Both the position numbers and the translations under genes were made by a program. The notes beneath the pieces were generated by a model. It was not told the DNA's origin, searched no databases, and saw only the letters and a list, made by a program, of their open reading frames with translations. This document shows positions 34,780 to 42,637 of a DNA stretch of 64,000 nucleotides, in pieces (position 1 is the first letter of the stretch; each line of letters opens with the position of its first letter). The stretch is from positions 40,871 to 104,870 of the forward strand of contig JAFURE010000118.1 in assembly GCA_017471985.1 (NCBI GenBank), read 5' to 3'. This DNA comes from Akkermansia sp. Its GTDB lineage: Bacteria; Verrucomicrobiota; Verrucomicrobiia; Verrucomicrobiales; Akkermansiaceae.

Positions 34780-35253
34780 ATGAAGATTATACCGGCCTGC
34801 CTTACGGTCACACTGGTCCCGCTTATCGCCTTTGCCGAAGAGCAAGTGGTAACAGAGAATACGGCTGAGGTACAGCCACCTGTTGTTGAACCTCATCCCG
34901 GAGCGCCCTATCTGGAACTGGCTACTGAGTATGTGATGGTATACGATGAACTGGGGAGCGTACTGGCAGAGGTAAAGGATTTCCTGACTGCTGAGAAAGC
35001 AACCCCGGAAGTGCAACGAATTGTACAACAAGTGGCAGAACTGACAGAAAGAGAAGCAGTCCTACCGACACCGACACCTGCTATTGTTGACTATGTGAAT
35101 GGACAGCTCAACCAAGTGGACAGCCAAACTCCCGCTGAACGTGCGCTCGGTAAGGTCATCGATTTGCTGACATTGACCGACCCACCCTGCCACGGCTCTC
35201 GCACTCTGGAAAAAGAGCTCTACCTGCTGATAAGTGTGCTGTCCGGCAATTAA
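34780..35253 (+). CDS. Small secreted protein of the VxD..SA motif family; function unknown
   Basis: A 157-residue protein with a signal peptide (about 1-19, ending AFAEE), a Pro/Val-rich linker, and a helical body. It contains LAEVKDFLTAEKA (about residues 62-74), matching the motif found three times in the 5149-6132 protein, and a C-terminal PPCHGSRTL that matches that protein's PPCYGSERL. Function unknown. It begins 18 nt after oppD and its stop overlaps the comEC stop on the other strand by 3 nt. Confidence 0.72.
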   Translation: MKIIPACLTVTLVPLIAFAEEQVVTENTAEVQPPVVEPHPGAPYLELATEYVMVYDELGSVLAEVKDFLTAEKATPEVQRIVQQVAELTEREAVLPTPTPAIVDYVNGQLNQVDSQTPAERALGKVIDLLTLTDPPCHGSRTLEKELYLLISVLSGN

Positions 35254-37292
35254 AACTTCAGAATGCGAGCATCATCACTCAGGCGCTCAATTTCGACGCC
35301 TTCAATGAGAGCATTCCCCGCTTGAGACGGGACATCCGGCAGAAGAATACAGCGGACGGCACCGCTCTCTGCCAGCAGCTGTTTCAATTCCGGCGGCATA
35401 TCATCATTGCGACCGACAATAAGGATATCAGCCCTCTTTGACTCTGCGGGAAGTTGTTCCCAGGTCAGAGCAGACGCACCCCCTACATAGAGAACCTTCG
35501 TACCATCCGCCCGATGCCACCGAACAATGGGGCAATGATTCTCTGCCAGAGAACGGGATAAATCAGGCGGAGGCGGGAACACCTCATAAGCCCCTGCTTC
35601 AGTGCTGATATGCAGCACTTGCTCATTTATTGACAGCAACTGCATCTGCGGCCAGCTTTCTTTCAATACTGCGGCCGCTTTGTCCCACTTATCTCCGGAA
35701 TGAATCTTCAACAACGCAGCCGGTCGATAGCCACTGAAAAAGAGTGATGGTTCGGTTGAAAATCGAGCAGAAGCCGCACTGCCGGTACCTACTACCAGCC
35801 CGGGATTCCCCAGTACGGCAAAGCTTTCACCGTAGCCGAGATTACACACCATTCCTTGCCCGGCTACAGCCTGAGGTACAATCGGCATGTACGACATGGG
35901 CAGCGAGGCAAAAAAACTCACTACGGCAATCAACAGAGAGCTGCACTTCAGCGCCACCCACTGAACCGCAGCGCCAATCAACGGCACCCCGCCCAACAGC
36001 AAGGCCAGAAGCCCGGAGCCCATCACCAGGGGCAGAAGCGGAGAGATGGCTATGTTGGTAAGAAAGCTGTAGGGTGTAACGGTGTGGAAAAAGGCAGCCG
36101 TTATAGGCAACGAAACAAGCCATGCCGAAAATGAGACAATAACCGTGCCTCGCAGAATGTAGTCAAACTTGCAAAGCCTATCATCCCATACTGTATAAAG
36201 TCGCCTGGGTAAATAGCTATCCGGCTGCAGCCATGGGCGAACATTCATACAGACGCGCACCCCAATTCCAATTGCGGCATAAACTGCAAACGAGAGCACG
36301 AAGCCGGCATTTCCCAGTTGCCAAGGTTCTATAAGCAATATCATGAGAGCCGGCAAGCTCCATATATTCACCATATCAACGCGCCGCCTCAACTCTCGCC
36401 CAATCAGCACGAGAGCAACCATGACATACGCACGCAACGCAGGCACTGCAAGCCCTGTCACCATCACAAACAGCCCCACCAGTATCAATACCAGCAATGC
36501 CTGAGTGCGGGGACTCAGCCGTAAGCGAAACGCCAGAAAATAAAACAATCCACTCACAATACCAACATGTAGCCCGCTTACCGCAAAAGCATGCAGACAA
36601 CCGCCTCGCTTGAAAACATTGATAACAGATTGCTCAGCTCCGCTCTTATCACCCAATGTCAGTGAACATAGCACCTGCCGTCGAGGGTCATCTTCCTTTC
36701 CCGGTGGCATGAGAGTTCTCACCAACTGAGCTCGAACAGATTCTGCCACCCCCTTAATTCTGAGCCACCCGAAGGAAGGCTCCAGATACTCAGCCTGCTG
36801 AACTCGCAGATTGGCAGCCAGTCCCTGACTGTGCAACCATGTTTTCGTATCAAACATGCCCTTAATCGGCGCAGGATAGTATGGTTGAGGTTCTGCATAG
36901 GCTGCAATCCTATCGCCGGTCTTCCAAGGGATATCTCCACGCAGAGCTACACGAACGCCATTAAAGCCTGTATCAAGAATACAGCCACGGGAAAGCTTAC
37001 GCTCAATAGTTCCCTCGAGGTAAACATAACCTTTCTCCTGAAGCTGTTGACGCAGATTGGAACGATTATGTTCCTGCCGATGTTCCTGCACCCACCCAAT
37101 GCCCACGCACAGCAAGGTGCAGAGTATGATTCGCCTGGCCCGGGCAAGATGCGACACAAACAGCGCAATGACAGTCAATGACCACCACTGACCGCCCAGC
37201 AGGCACCCCACTACCCCCAACAAGGGCATGAACAACGGAGCACGCAGAATCAGGTGCCTGACGGCCCTCAGCAAGCGATCTTCCTCCTGCAT
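35250..37292 (-). CDS. comEC: ComEC/Rec2-type DNA uptake channel with a degenerate C-terminal domain
   Basis: Polytopic inner-membrane protein that forms the channel for single-stranded DNA in natural transformation. The 680-residue protein has the N-terminal DUF4131 region, and the competence domain with GCLHAFAVSGLHVGIVSGL and later NIAISPLLPLVMGSG. The C-terminal part (from about residue 500) aligns in position with the metallo-beta-lactamase-like domain, but no HxHxDH motif is seen, and the FLLTGD- and HHGS-type blocks read LYVGGA and GRNDD. It follows the cysteine desulfurase gene by 15 nt. Confidence 0.88.
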   Translation of the reverse strand: MQEEDRLLRAVRHLILRAPLFMPLLGVVGCLLGGQWWSLTVIALFVSHLARARRIILCTLLCVGIGWVQEHRQEHNRSNLRQQLQEKGYVYLEGTIERKLSRGCILDTGFNGVRVALRGDIPWKTGDRIAAYAEPQPYYPAPIKGMFDTKTWLHSQGLAANLRVQQAEYLEPSFGWLRIKGVAESVRAQLVRTLMPPGKEDDPRRQVLCSLTLGDKSGAEQSVINVFKRGGCLHAFAVSGLHVGIVSGLFYFLAFRLRLSPRTQALLVLILVGLFVMVTGLAVPALRAYVMVALVLIGRELRRRVDMVNIWSLPALMILLIEPWQLGNAGFVLSFAVYAAIGIGVRVCMNVRPWLQPDSYLPRRLYTVWDDRLCKFDYILRGTVIVSFSAWLVSLPITAAFFHTVTPYSFLTNIAISPLLPLVMGSGLLALLLGGVPLIGAAVQWVALKCSSLLIAVVSFFASLPMSYMPIVPQAVAGQGMVCNLGYGESFAVLGNPGLVVGTGSAASARFSTEPSLFFSGYRPAALLKIHSGDKWDKAAAVLKESWPQMQLLSINEQVLHISTEAGAYEVFPPPPDLSRSLAENHCPIVRWHRADGTKVLYVGGASALTWEQLPAESKRADILIVGRNDDMPPELKQLLAESGAVRCILLPDVPSQAGNALIEGVEIERLSDDARILKF

Positions 37293-37307
37293 GCACTAAT
37301 GGTAGAG

Positions 37308-38426
37308 TTATCGGTATACCATCACCGGGCCTGTCTTGGAAGACTGAACCTCCCGAACCTTTCGCACAACCCGAATAAAAATATCGGCAGCCCTATCAAC
37401 CTCTTCATCGGTGGTAAATCGGTTGAGGGAAAGGCGCAGGCTTTCTCTAATCTCACTATCGCTCAGCCCCATCGCCTGAAGTACATGGCTGGGGTGAGGT
37501 TCAGCACTTGTACAGGCTGAGCCCGTAGAGCACAGGAACCCCGATGGCTCCAACAATAGTGAGAGCGACTGTGCGCTGCAACCGGGCACACGCATGTTGA
37601 GCACGTGTGGCAATCGAGGTGCGGCAGCACCATTCACCACGATTTCTATACCCGCTTCACGCAGAGCCGCAACAAAACGGGCTCTCTTATCGGCCATGGC
37701 AGCACACTGTTCAGCCGCAGCCAAAGCAAGTTCGGCCGCTTTGCCAAAGCCGATGATGCCGACAACATTCTCGGTCCCGGCGCGTCGGTAATCCTCTTGT
37801 GCCCCCCCGGTAAGCAAGGGGCTGAATGAGGAGCCACGGCGAACATAAAGACACCCTATACCCTTGGGACCGTGTAGTTTGTGTGCCGCAGCAGATGCAA
37901 AATCAATGGGATAGTCATGGAGATTCAGCGGCACTTTGCCGGCAGCCTGCACAACATCGACATGCACGCGGGCTCCGGCCTGTTCTGCCGCCGAGCTCAA
38001 GGAACGCACCGGCTGAATAACACCGGTTTCGTGATTGGCCCAGGCAAAGCTCACGCCATCATGCCCGGGCAATGCCTCCTTCCATTCAGGCAAATCGGCT
38101 AGGCCATTGGAAAGCACAGGAGCGGCCTCCCCCTTGGCTGTTCTGAGGGTTGCCGGGTGCTCTGTGGACAGAGTCAAAACATTGGAGAATTGAGCCAGAG
38201 CAGTGTTGGTAGCTTCTGTTCCTCCGGCCGTAAAAATAATCTCATCGGCATACGCCCCCAGAAGCGCAGCCACCTGCTCACGAGCCTGCTCAATAGCACG
38301 TCTTACCTTACGGGCAGGAGCATACGCAGCCGATGGATTGAAATACTCGGTCTGCATATAAGGCAACATCGCCTCAAGCACCTGAGGTGCAAGAGGCGTT
38401 GTTGCATTGTTATCCCAATAAATCAT
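37308..38426 (-). CDS. Cysteine desulfurase, NifS/IscS class
   Basis: PLP enzyme that removes sulfur from cysteine for Fe-S cluster or thiolation pathways. The 372-residue protein has the N-terminal YWDNNATTPLAPQV block, the PLP-lysine block AAHKLHGPKGIG, and the mobile-loop cysteine site STGSACTSAEPHPS typical of group I (NifS/IscS). It starts 2 nt after the stop of an upstream secreted-protein gene. A SufE sulfur acceptor is encoded at 60.8 kb. Whether it serves Fe-S assembly or tRNA thiolation cannot be told. Confidence 0.93.
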   Translation of the reverse strand: MIYWDNNATTPLAPQVLEAMLPYMQTEYFNPSAAYAPARKVRRAIEQAREQVAALLGAYADEIIFTAGGTEATNTALAQFSNVLTLSTEHPATLRTAKGEAAPVLSNGLADLPEWKEALPGHDGVSFAWANHETGVIQPVRSLSSAAEQAGARVHVDVVQAAGKVPLNLHDYPIDFASAAAHKLHGPKGIGCLYVRRGSSFSPLLTGGAQEDYRRAGTENVVGIIGFGKAAELALAAAEQCAAMADKRARFVAALREAGIEIVVNGAAAPRLPHVLNMRVPGCSAQSLSLLLEPSGFLCSTGSACTSAEPHPSHVLQAMGLSDSEIRESLRLSLNRFTTDEEVDRAADIFIRVVRKVREVQSSKTGPVMVYR

Positions 38427-38428
38427 CC

Positions 38429-38914
38429 TTACTTCTTGGCAGCTTCAATGCCCTTGCGCAGATCATCTGTCATGATATCGCCCGAGGAGCTCCCATAACC
38501 CATGGAGTCGGAACCAAGCTCCTCAATGCGGTCTACCTCTTCATCGATTGCTTCATCGAGTTTCTCAATGTGCGGGAGGAAACGCTTCTCAGCGGCATCC
38601 ATGTACTCGCTATCCTCAGGCTTGGGAGCATCTTTCTTCTTACCATCGAGATTATAGAGCTTAACCAGATTTCTGCCGGCTTTCTTGGCGGATTTTTCAT
38701 CCTTTACCTTCTTGAGAATGGCAACAGCCTTCTTCTTCTTTGCCATCTTAGCGGACCAGTACTTATTGGCCGCCTTCTTGAGAGCCTTAACATCCACCTC
38801 AGGCTCGGCCTGCTCAGTGGTAGCTTCGGTGTCGGCGGCAGCATCGTCCTGAGCATATACCATGGGGGTACCGGCAATCAGGCCAAACATTAACAGATAT
38901 GCGATTGTTTTCAT
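38429..38914 (-). CDS. Secreted Lys/Asp-rich helical protein, VxD..SA motif family
   Basis: A 161-residue protein with a signal peptide (about 1-21, ending VYAQDD). An acidic linker leads into a very basic helical stretch holding LKKVKDEKSAKKA (residues 67-79). A GYGS sequence near residue 139 may echo the C[FYH]GS block of the related proteins. It is paralogous to the gene directly upstream (38940-39398): WSAKMAKKKKAVAILKKVKD lines up with WYKGYADKKKSAGSALKRVKD there. Function unknown. The desulfurase gene follows after 2 nt. Confidence 0.75.
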   Translation of the reverse strand: MKTIAYLLMFGLIAGTPMVYAQDDAAADTEATTEQAEPEVDVKALKKAANKYWSAKMAKKKKAVAILKKVKDEKSAKKAGRNLVKLYNLDGKKKDAPKPEDSEYMDAAEKRFLPHIEKLDEAIDEEVDRIEELGSDSMGYGSSSGDIMTDDLRKGIEAAKK

Positions 38915-38939
38915 TGTGGTGTAAGTAATTGTGGTGAAA

Positions 38940-39398
38940 TTATTCTACGGCTTTTTCAATGCATTCCTCCAGTTCCGGGGTCATGAGTCCGGCTTCTTCT
39001 ATGCGAGCTCTTTCTTTTTCTATCACAGCGTTGAGCTTTTCAATTTTTTTCTCGTTGCGGGTCAGGATTTCATCAATAGCAGCAGACTCCGGGCGTTTTG
39101 CCTCACCTACCTCCCCCAGAGCTGTCTGAACTCCCTGAGAGCTCAATCCGTAAAGTTCCTGAATAGTTTTAATAGCTTTATCAGCACTTCGTTCATCCTT
39201 AACACGCTTAAGCGCACTACCGGCACTTTTCTTCTTATCGGCATAGCCTTTGTACCAAAGCGCAGCCTCCTTTTTTTCGGCACGTATCTCAGCAGCACTC
39301 ATTTGAGGCGCCTCATCGGCATCCTGAGCAAGCAACGGCGTGGCCGCTGAGAACACTGCTAGTGATAAAGAGAGGTACTTTGCGATTGCTCTGAACAT
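38940..39398 (-). CDS. Secreted helical protein, paralogue of the downstream gene
   Basis: A 152-residue protein with a signal peptide (about 1-24, ending LLAQDADEA) and a charged helical body. LKRVKDERSADKA at residues 63-75 matches the motif of the neighbouring paralogue and of two more secreted proteins in the window. The C-terminal half is a predicted coiled coil (NEKKIEKLNAVIEKERARIE). Its gene starts from a promoter placed across the end of coaD. Function unknown. Confidence 0.75.
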   Translation of the reverse strand: MFRAIAKYLSLSLAVFSAATPLLAQDADEAPQMSAAEIRAEKKEAALWYKGYADKKKSAGSALKRVKDERSADKAIKTIQELYGLSSQGVQTALGEVGEAKRPESAAIDEILTRNEKKIEKLNAVIEKERARIEEAGLMTPELEECIEKAVE

Positions 39399-39432
39399 GA
39401 AATAAGAAAGAGAGGTTATTTATAACACGCAC

Positions 39433-39462
39433 ATGTTAACACGAATACAGGCGGAAAGTCAA
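39433..39462 (-). promoter_or_regulatory. Probable promoter of the paralogous secreted pair
   Basis: Minus strand: -35 TTGACT, 18-nt spacer, -10 TAACAT, just after the coaD stop. Leader about 28 nt. Confidence 0.45.
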
Positions 39463-39464
39463 AG

Positions 39465-39953
39465 CTAAAGTTTGGTGATGGATTCAAAAACGCAGGATGG
39501 CACACAAACCTTCACCCAACGCTCCCAACCGGGTAACCCGACAAATCCGCGAACCATGGATGAACTGATTTCCTCCAGCTCTGACGGGGGCATCAGAAAA
39601 ACGGTCTGAATTTCAGGTTGCAAACGAGCATTCATGCGCGCCATAGCCTTCTCATATTCAAAGTCGATGGTGTTACGAATACCGCGCAGGAGATGAGTCG
39701 CCCCTGTACGAGAGGCAAAGTCAACCAGGAATCCCTGCGGCACGACCTCCACACGCACATTTCCCGGCAGACCGACAGCCATCTGCTGCAGGAGTTCCCG
39801 GCGTACCTCCATGGGCAGAAATCCCTTTTTGTCCGGATTAACGGCCAGTACGACAACCAATTCATCAAACAACTCAGCCCCGCGGCTCATCATCCACAAG
39901 TGCCCGTTGGTGGGAGGGTCGAAACTCCCTGCGTAAATAGCGGTTCTTTTCAT
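39465..39953 (-). CDS. coaD: Pantetheine-phosphate adenylyltransferase
   Basis: Transfers AMP to 4'-phosphopantetheine, the penultimate coenzyme A step. The 162-residue nucleotidyltransferase has the N-terminal AIYAGSFDPPTNGH (family HxGH-type site) and the C-terminal EISSSMVRGF (ISSTxVR-type) motifs. It follows pilT across a terminator-like hairpin whose T-tract ends only 4 nt before the ATG, leaving no space for a separate promoter there. Confidence 0.94.
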   Translation of the reverse strand: MKRTAIYAGSFDPPTNGHLWMMSRGAELFDELVVVLAVNPDKKGFLPMEVRRELLQQMAVGLPGNVRVEVVPQGFLVDFASRTGATHLLRGIRNTIDFEYEKAMARMNARLQPEIQTVFLMPPSELEEISSSMVRGFVGLPGWERWVKVCVPSCVFESITKL

Positions 39954-39957
39954 AGCG

Positions 39958-39994
39958 AAAAGCGGCGCAGCAGAGTCACCCCCTACTGCGCCGC
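39958..39994 (-). terminator. Terminator-like hairpin between pilT and coaD
   Basis: Read leftwards: 9-bp stem GCGGCGCAG/CTGCGCCGC (39994-39986 with 39970-39962), 15-nt loop, then TTTT (39961-39958). The coaD ATG begins at 39953. Confidence 0.7.
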
Positions 39995-40013
39995 AGCATG
40001 TTAGTGAAGCATG

Positions 40014-41108
40014 TTATGCGCCGCCGGCATTGGCCAGAGCAGCCTTGTCAGGCGGCAGGAAGTTCTTGAATCGAGCCTTATCGATAGCCTTCATGTAAGC
40101 CTCCTCAGGAGTTACAAGCCCCTGCTGAAGTTTCTGCCAGATAGCATCGTCCATGAACTGCATGCCCAGCTGCTTACCGCCGGTGATAACGTCGGCCAGC
40201 TTCTGAGTGGCACCCTCACGGATAATGGCGCCCACAGCCGGAGTGGCAAAGAGGATTTCGTTCACAGCCACACGGCCGGGCTTATCGCAGCGCTTCATGA
40301 GCAGCTGAGCGACCACACCACGGAGCGAACCGGCAAGCATGGTTCGGGCCTGAGCCTGCTGCTCTGCAGGGAACACATCGATAATACGGTCAATAGTCTT
40401 GCGGGCGTTGTTGGTGTGCAGTGTGCCGAATACCAGCAGACCGGTCTCGGCTGCGGTAAGAGCCAGTGATATGGTTTCGAGGTCACGCATCTCACCCACC
40501 AGCACAATGTCAGCGTCCTCACGCAGAGAAGCTCGCAGACCGTCGGCGAATGTCGGGCAGTTCACAGGCACCTCACGCTGGGTAATGATACTCTTCTTGG
40601 AGGGGTGCACGAACTCAATAGGTTCCTCCACCGTGATGATGTGACGAGCGAAGTTCGTGTTGATGTAGTCAATGAGGGCGGCCAGTGTGGTGGATTTACC
40701 GGAACCGGTGGGACCTGTTACCAGCACCAGGCCGGAACGCATTTCGCCGAAGCGCTTAATCTGCTCAGGCACATTGAGCTGCTCCATGGTAAGAATCTTG
40801 GTGGGAATGAGTCGGAACACGCACCCGTAACCACGCTGCTGCTTGAGGAAGTTGCAACGGAAACGGGACTGGGCATCCATCTCATACGCAAAGTCAGCGT
40901 CACCGCCCTCGGTGTACTCCTTCCAGAGTCGGGGCGGGCAGATGGGCTGCATGAGCTCAATCATGTCCTCGTGCGTGAGGATTGTCTCCTCGATGGCTAC
41001 GATATCACCATGCACGCGCATTTTGGGCGGCTGGCCTTCTGAAAGGTGCAAGTCAGAACCACCGTTCTCCACAAGAGCGGTAAAGTATGTATCTATGCGA
41101 TTTTTCAT
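40014..41108 (-). CDS. pilT: Type IV pilus retraction ATPase PilT
   Basis: Hexameric ATPase that depolymerises type IV pili. The 364-residue protein has the N-terminal PAS-like domain (SDLHLSEGQPPKMRVHG), Walker A GPTGSGKST, the Asp box with ITVEEPIEFVH, Walker B-region VGEMRDLETISLALTAAETG and the AIRNLIRE-type position read as GAIIREG. A second PilT-like gene lies 25 nt upstream. No other pilus genes are in the window. ComEC, also here, can work with type IV pili in DNA uptake; the link is inferred. Confidence 0.94.
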   Translation of the reverse strand: MKNRIDTYFTALVENGGSDLHLSEGQPPKMRVHGDIVAIEETILTHEDMIELMQPICPPRLWKEYTEGGDADFAYEMDAQSRFRCNFLKQQRGYGCVFRLIPTKILTMEQLNVPEQIKRFGEMRSGLVLVTGPTGSGKSTTLAALIDYINTNFARHIITVEEPIEFVHPSKKSIITQREVPVNCPTFADGLRASLREDADIVLVGEMRDLETISLALTAAETGLLVFGTLHTNNARKTIDRIIDVFPAEQQAQARTMLAGSLRGVVAQLLMKRCDKPGRVAVNEILFATPAVGAIIREGATQKLADVITGGKQLGMQFMDDAIWQKLQQGLVTPEEAYMKAIDKARFKNFLPPDKAALANAGGA

Positions 41109-41133
41109 GTCGTTGTATAAAGGGGCTTGTGGT

Positions 41134-42543
41134 TTACTGAGCAGCGGGAGCGGCAGGTTCGGGGTGATCTTTGAGGAACTTATCCATCATGGTCTTGTCG
41201 GTAGCTCGTGTGGTGCATTCCTCCGCACTGATGATACCCTTGAGATAGAGCTCCTGCAGGGAGTCGTCCATCAGGCGCATACCCTGAGCCTTGCCGGTCT
41301 GAATAAGGCCGGGAATCATGAATGTCTTACCCTCACGAATACAGTTGGCAATAGCCGAGGTATTCACCAGCATTTCGAGAGCCATCACGCGGCCTGTGCC
41401 GTCCTTCCTGGGAACGAGCTGCTGGGAAATCACACCGCGCAGAGATTCGGATACCATGATTCGGATGTGCTCACGTTCATCCACCGGGAAGGCATCGAGC
41501 ACACGGTCAATGGTACGGGCGGCAGAACCGGTGTGCAGAGTACCGAGCACCAGGTGACCGGTTTCGGCAGCGGAGAGAGCCAGTGAGATAGTCTCGAGGT
41601 TACGCATTTCACCCACCATGATAACATCGGGGTCCTGACGCAGGGCACCACGCAGAGCTCGGCCGAAAGATTCGGTGTGCTTGTGAACCTCGCGCTGGTT
41701 CACCTGACAGCCGATAGGCTCGAAAATAGCCTCGATGGGGTCCTCCAGCGTAATGATGTGGTCGTGACGATCCTTATTAATGAAGTCAATAATGGAGGCC
41801 AGAGTGGTGGATTTACCGGAACCCACGGAGCCGGTCACCAGAATAAGACCGTTGGTGAAACGGGTAAGCGGCACCACATACTCCTCGGGCAGGTTGATGT
41901 CCTGCATGGTCAGCAACTTGCTGTTGATGATACGGAAAGCCATGCTGTACCCCAGACGCTGGTCAACCACGGAAGAACGATAGCGACCGTTGGGATTCTG
42001 ATAAGCGAAGTCTACGTCACCCTTCTCTTTCAGGCGTTCCCATTCCTTCTCGGTCAGGAAGCTATCCACCAGAGCCTCGGCATCCTCCTTCGTGAGCTTG
42101 GGAGCCCCTTCCCACATGGGTTCCAGATTACCGAAACGGCGCCAGGAAGGCGGGCAGGAAGCCGGCAGGTGAAGGTCAGAGCACTTGGCATCGATACCCT
42201 GCTTGAGGAAGCTGTCAACATTCAGCATGAGAATGATGACCAGGTAGCCCACCTCCTGCTTGTAAATGTAGGCATGGTACTTGCCGGAGGGAGAGTCACC
42301 GATGAAATCCACAACGCCCTCAGTCTCGAGGGTAGCACGCTGTTCTTCCGTTGTGCAGCTGTTAACCAGCGCTACAGTATCCTCCTCGCTGAGTGCGGGA
42401 GCATCTGCAGCCATCGGCACATAAGCCGCGGCCTCCATCCAATAGGGCTGCAGCCCCACCCCCAGATACAGCGAGGGGCTGTAAATGGTACGCGCCGCCT
42501 CAAGGTATTGGTTGACGTTATCGAAAATGTATGTATCGCTCAT
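41134..42543 (-). CDS. PilT/PilU-family ATPase with a duplicated N-terminal domain
   Basis: A 469-residue retraction-ATPase paralogue, about 100 residues longer than PilT. The C-terminal part is normal: Walker A GSVGSGKST, TLEDPIEAIFE, and VGEMRNLETISLALSAAETG. The N-terminus carries the PAS-like domain twice: residues about 48-80 (APALSEEDTVALVN...VVDF) align with 147-179 (APKLTKEDAEALVD...DVDF), an offset of 99 residues. The second copy keeps the family start CSDLHLPA; the first is more diverged. It is co-transcribed with pilT. A PilU-like accessory retraction role is inferred. Confidence 0.88.
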   Translation of the reverse strand: MSDTYIFDNVNQYLEAARTIYSPSLYLGVGLQPYWMEAAAYVPMAADAPALSEEDTVALVNSCTTEEQRATLETEGVVDFIGDSPSGKYHAYIYKQEVGYLVIILMLNVDSFLKQGIDAKCSDLHLPASCPPSWRRFGNLEPMWEGAPKLTKEDAEALVDSFLTEKEWERLKEKGDVDFAYQNPNGRYRSSVVDQRLGYSMAFRIINSKLLTMQDINLPEEYVVPLTRFTNGLILVTGSVGSGKSTTLASIIDFINKDRHDHIITLEDPIEAIFEPIGCQVNQREVHKHTESFGRALRGALRQDPDVIMVGEMRNLETISLALSAAETGHLVLGTLHTGSAARTIDRVLDAFPVDEREHIRIMVSESLRGVISQQLVPRKDGTGRVMALEMLVNTSAIANCIREGKTFMIPGLIQTGKAQGMRLMDDSLQELYLKGIISAEECTTRATDKTMMDKFLKDHPEPAAPAAQ

Positions 42544-42637
42544 GATATCCTCTGTACTCTATCACGTTCGCCCTCCGCTTTCCAGCCAAAAGTGCCGGAA
42601 AGAAGCAAAAAAACGTCATTTTTACAGGATATCAGTA

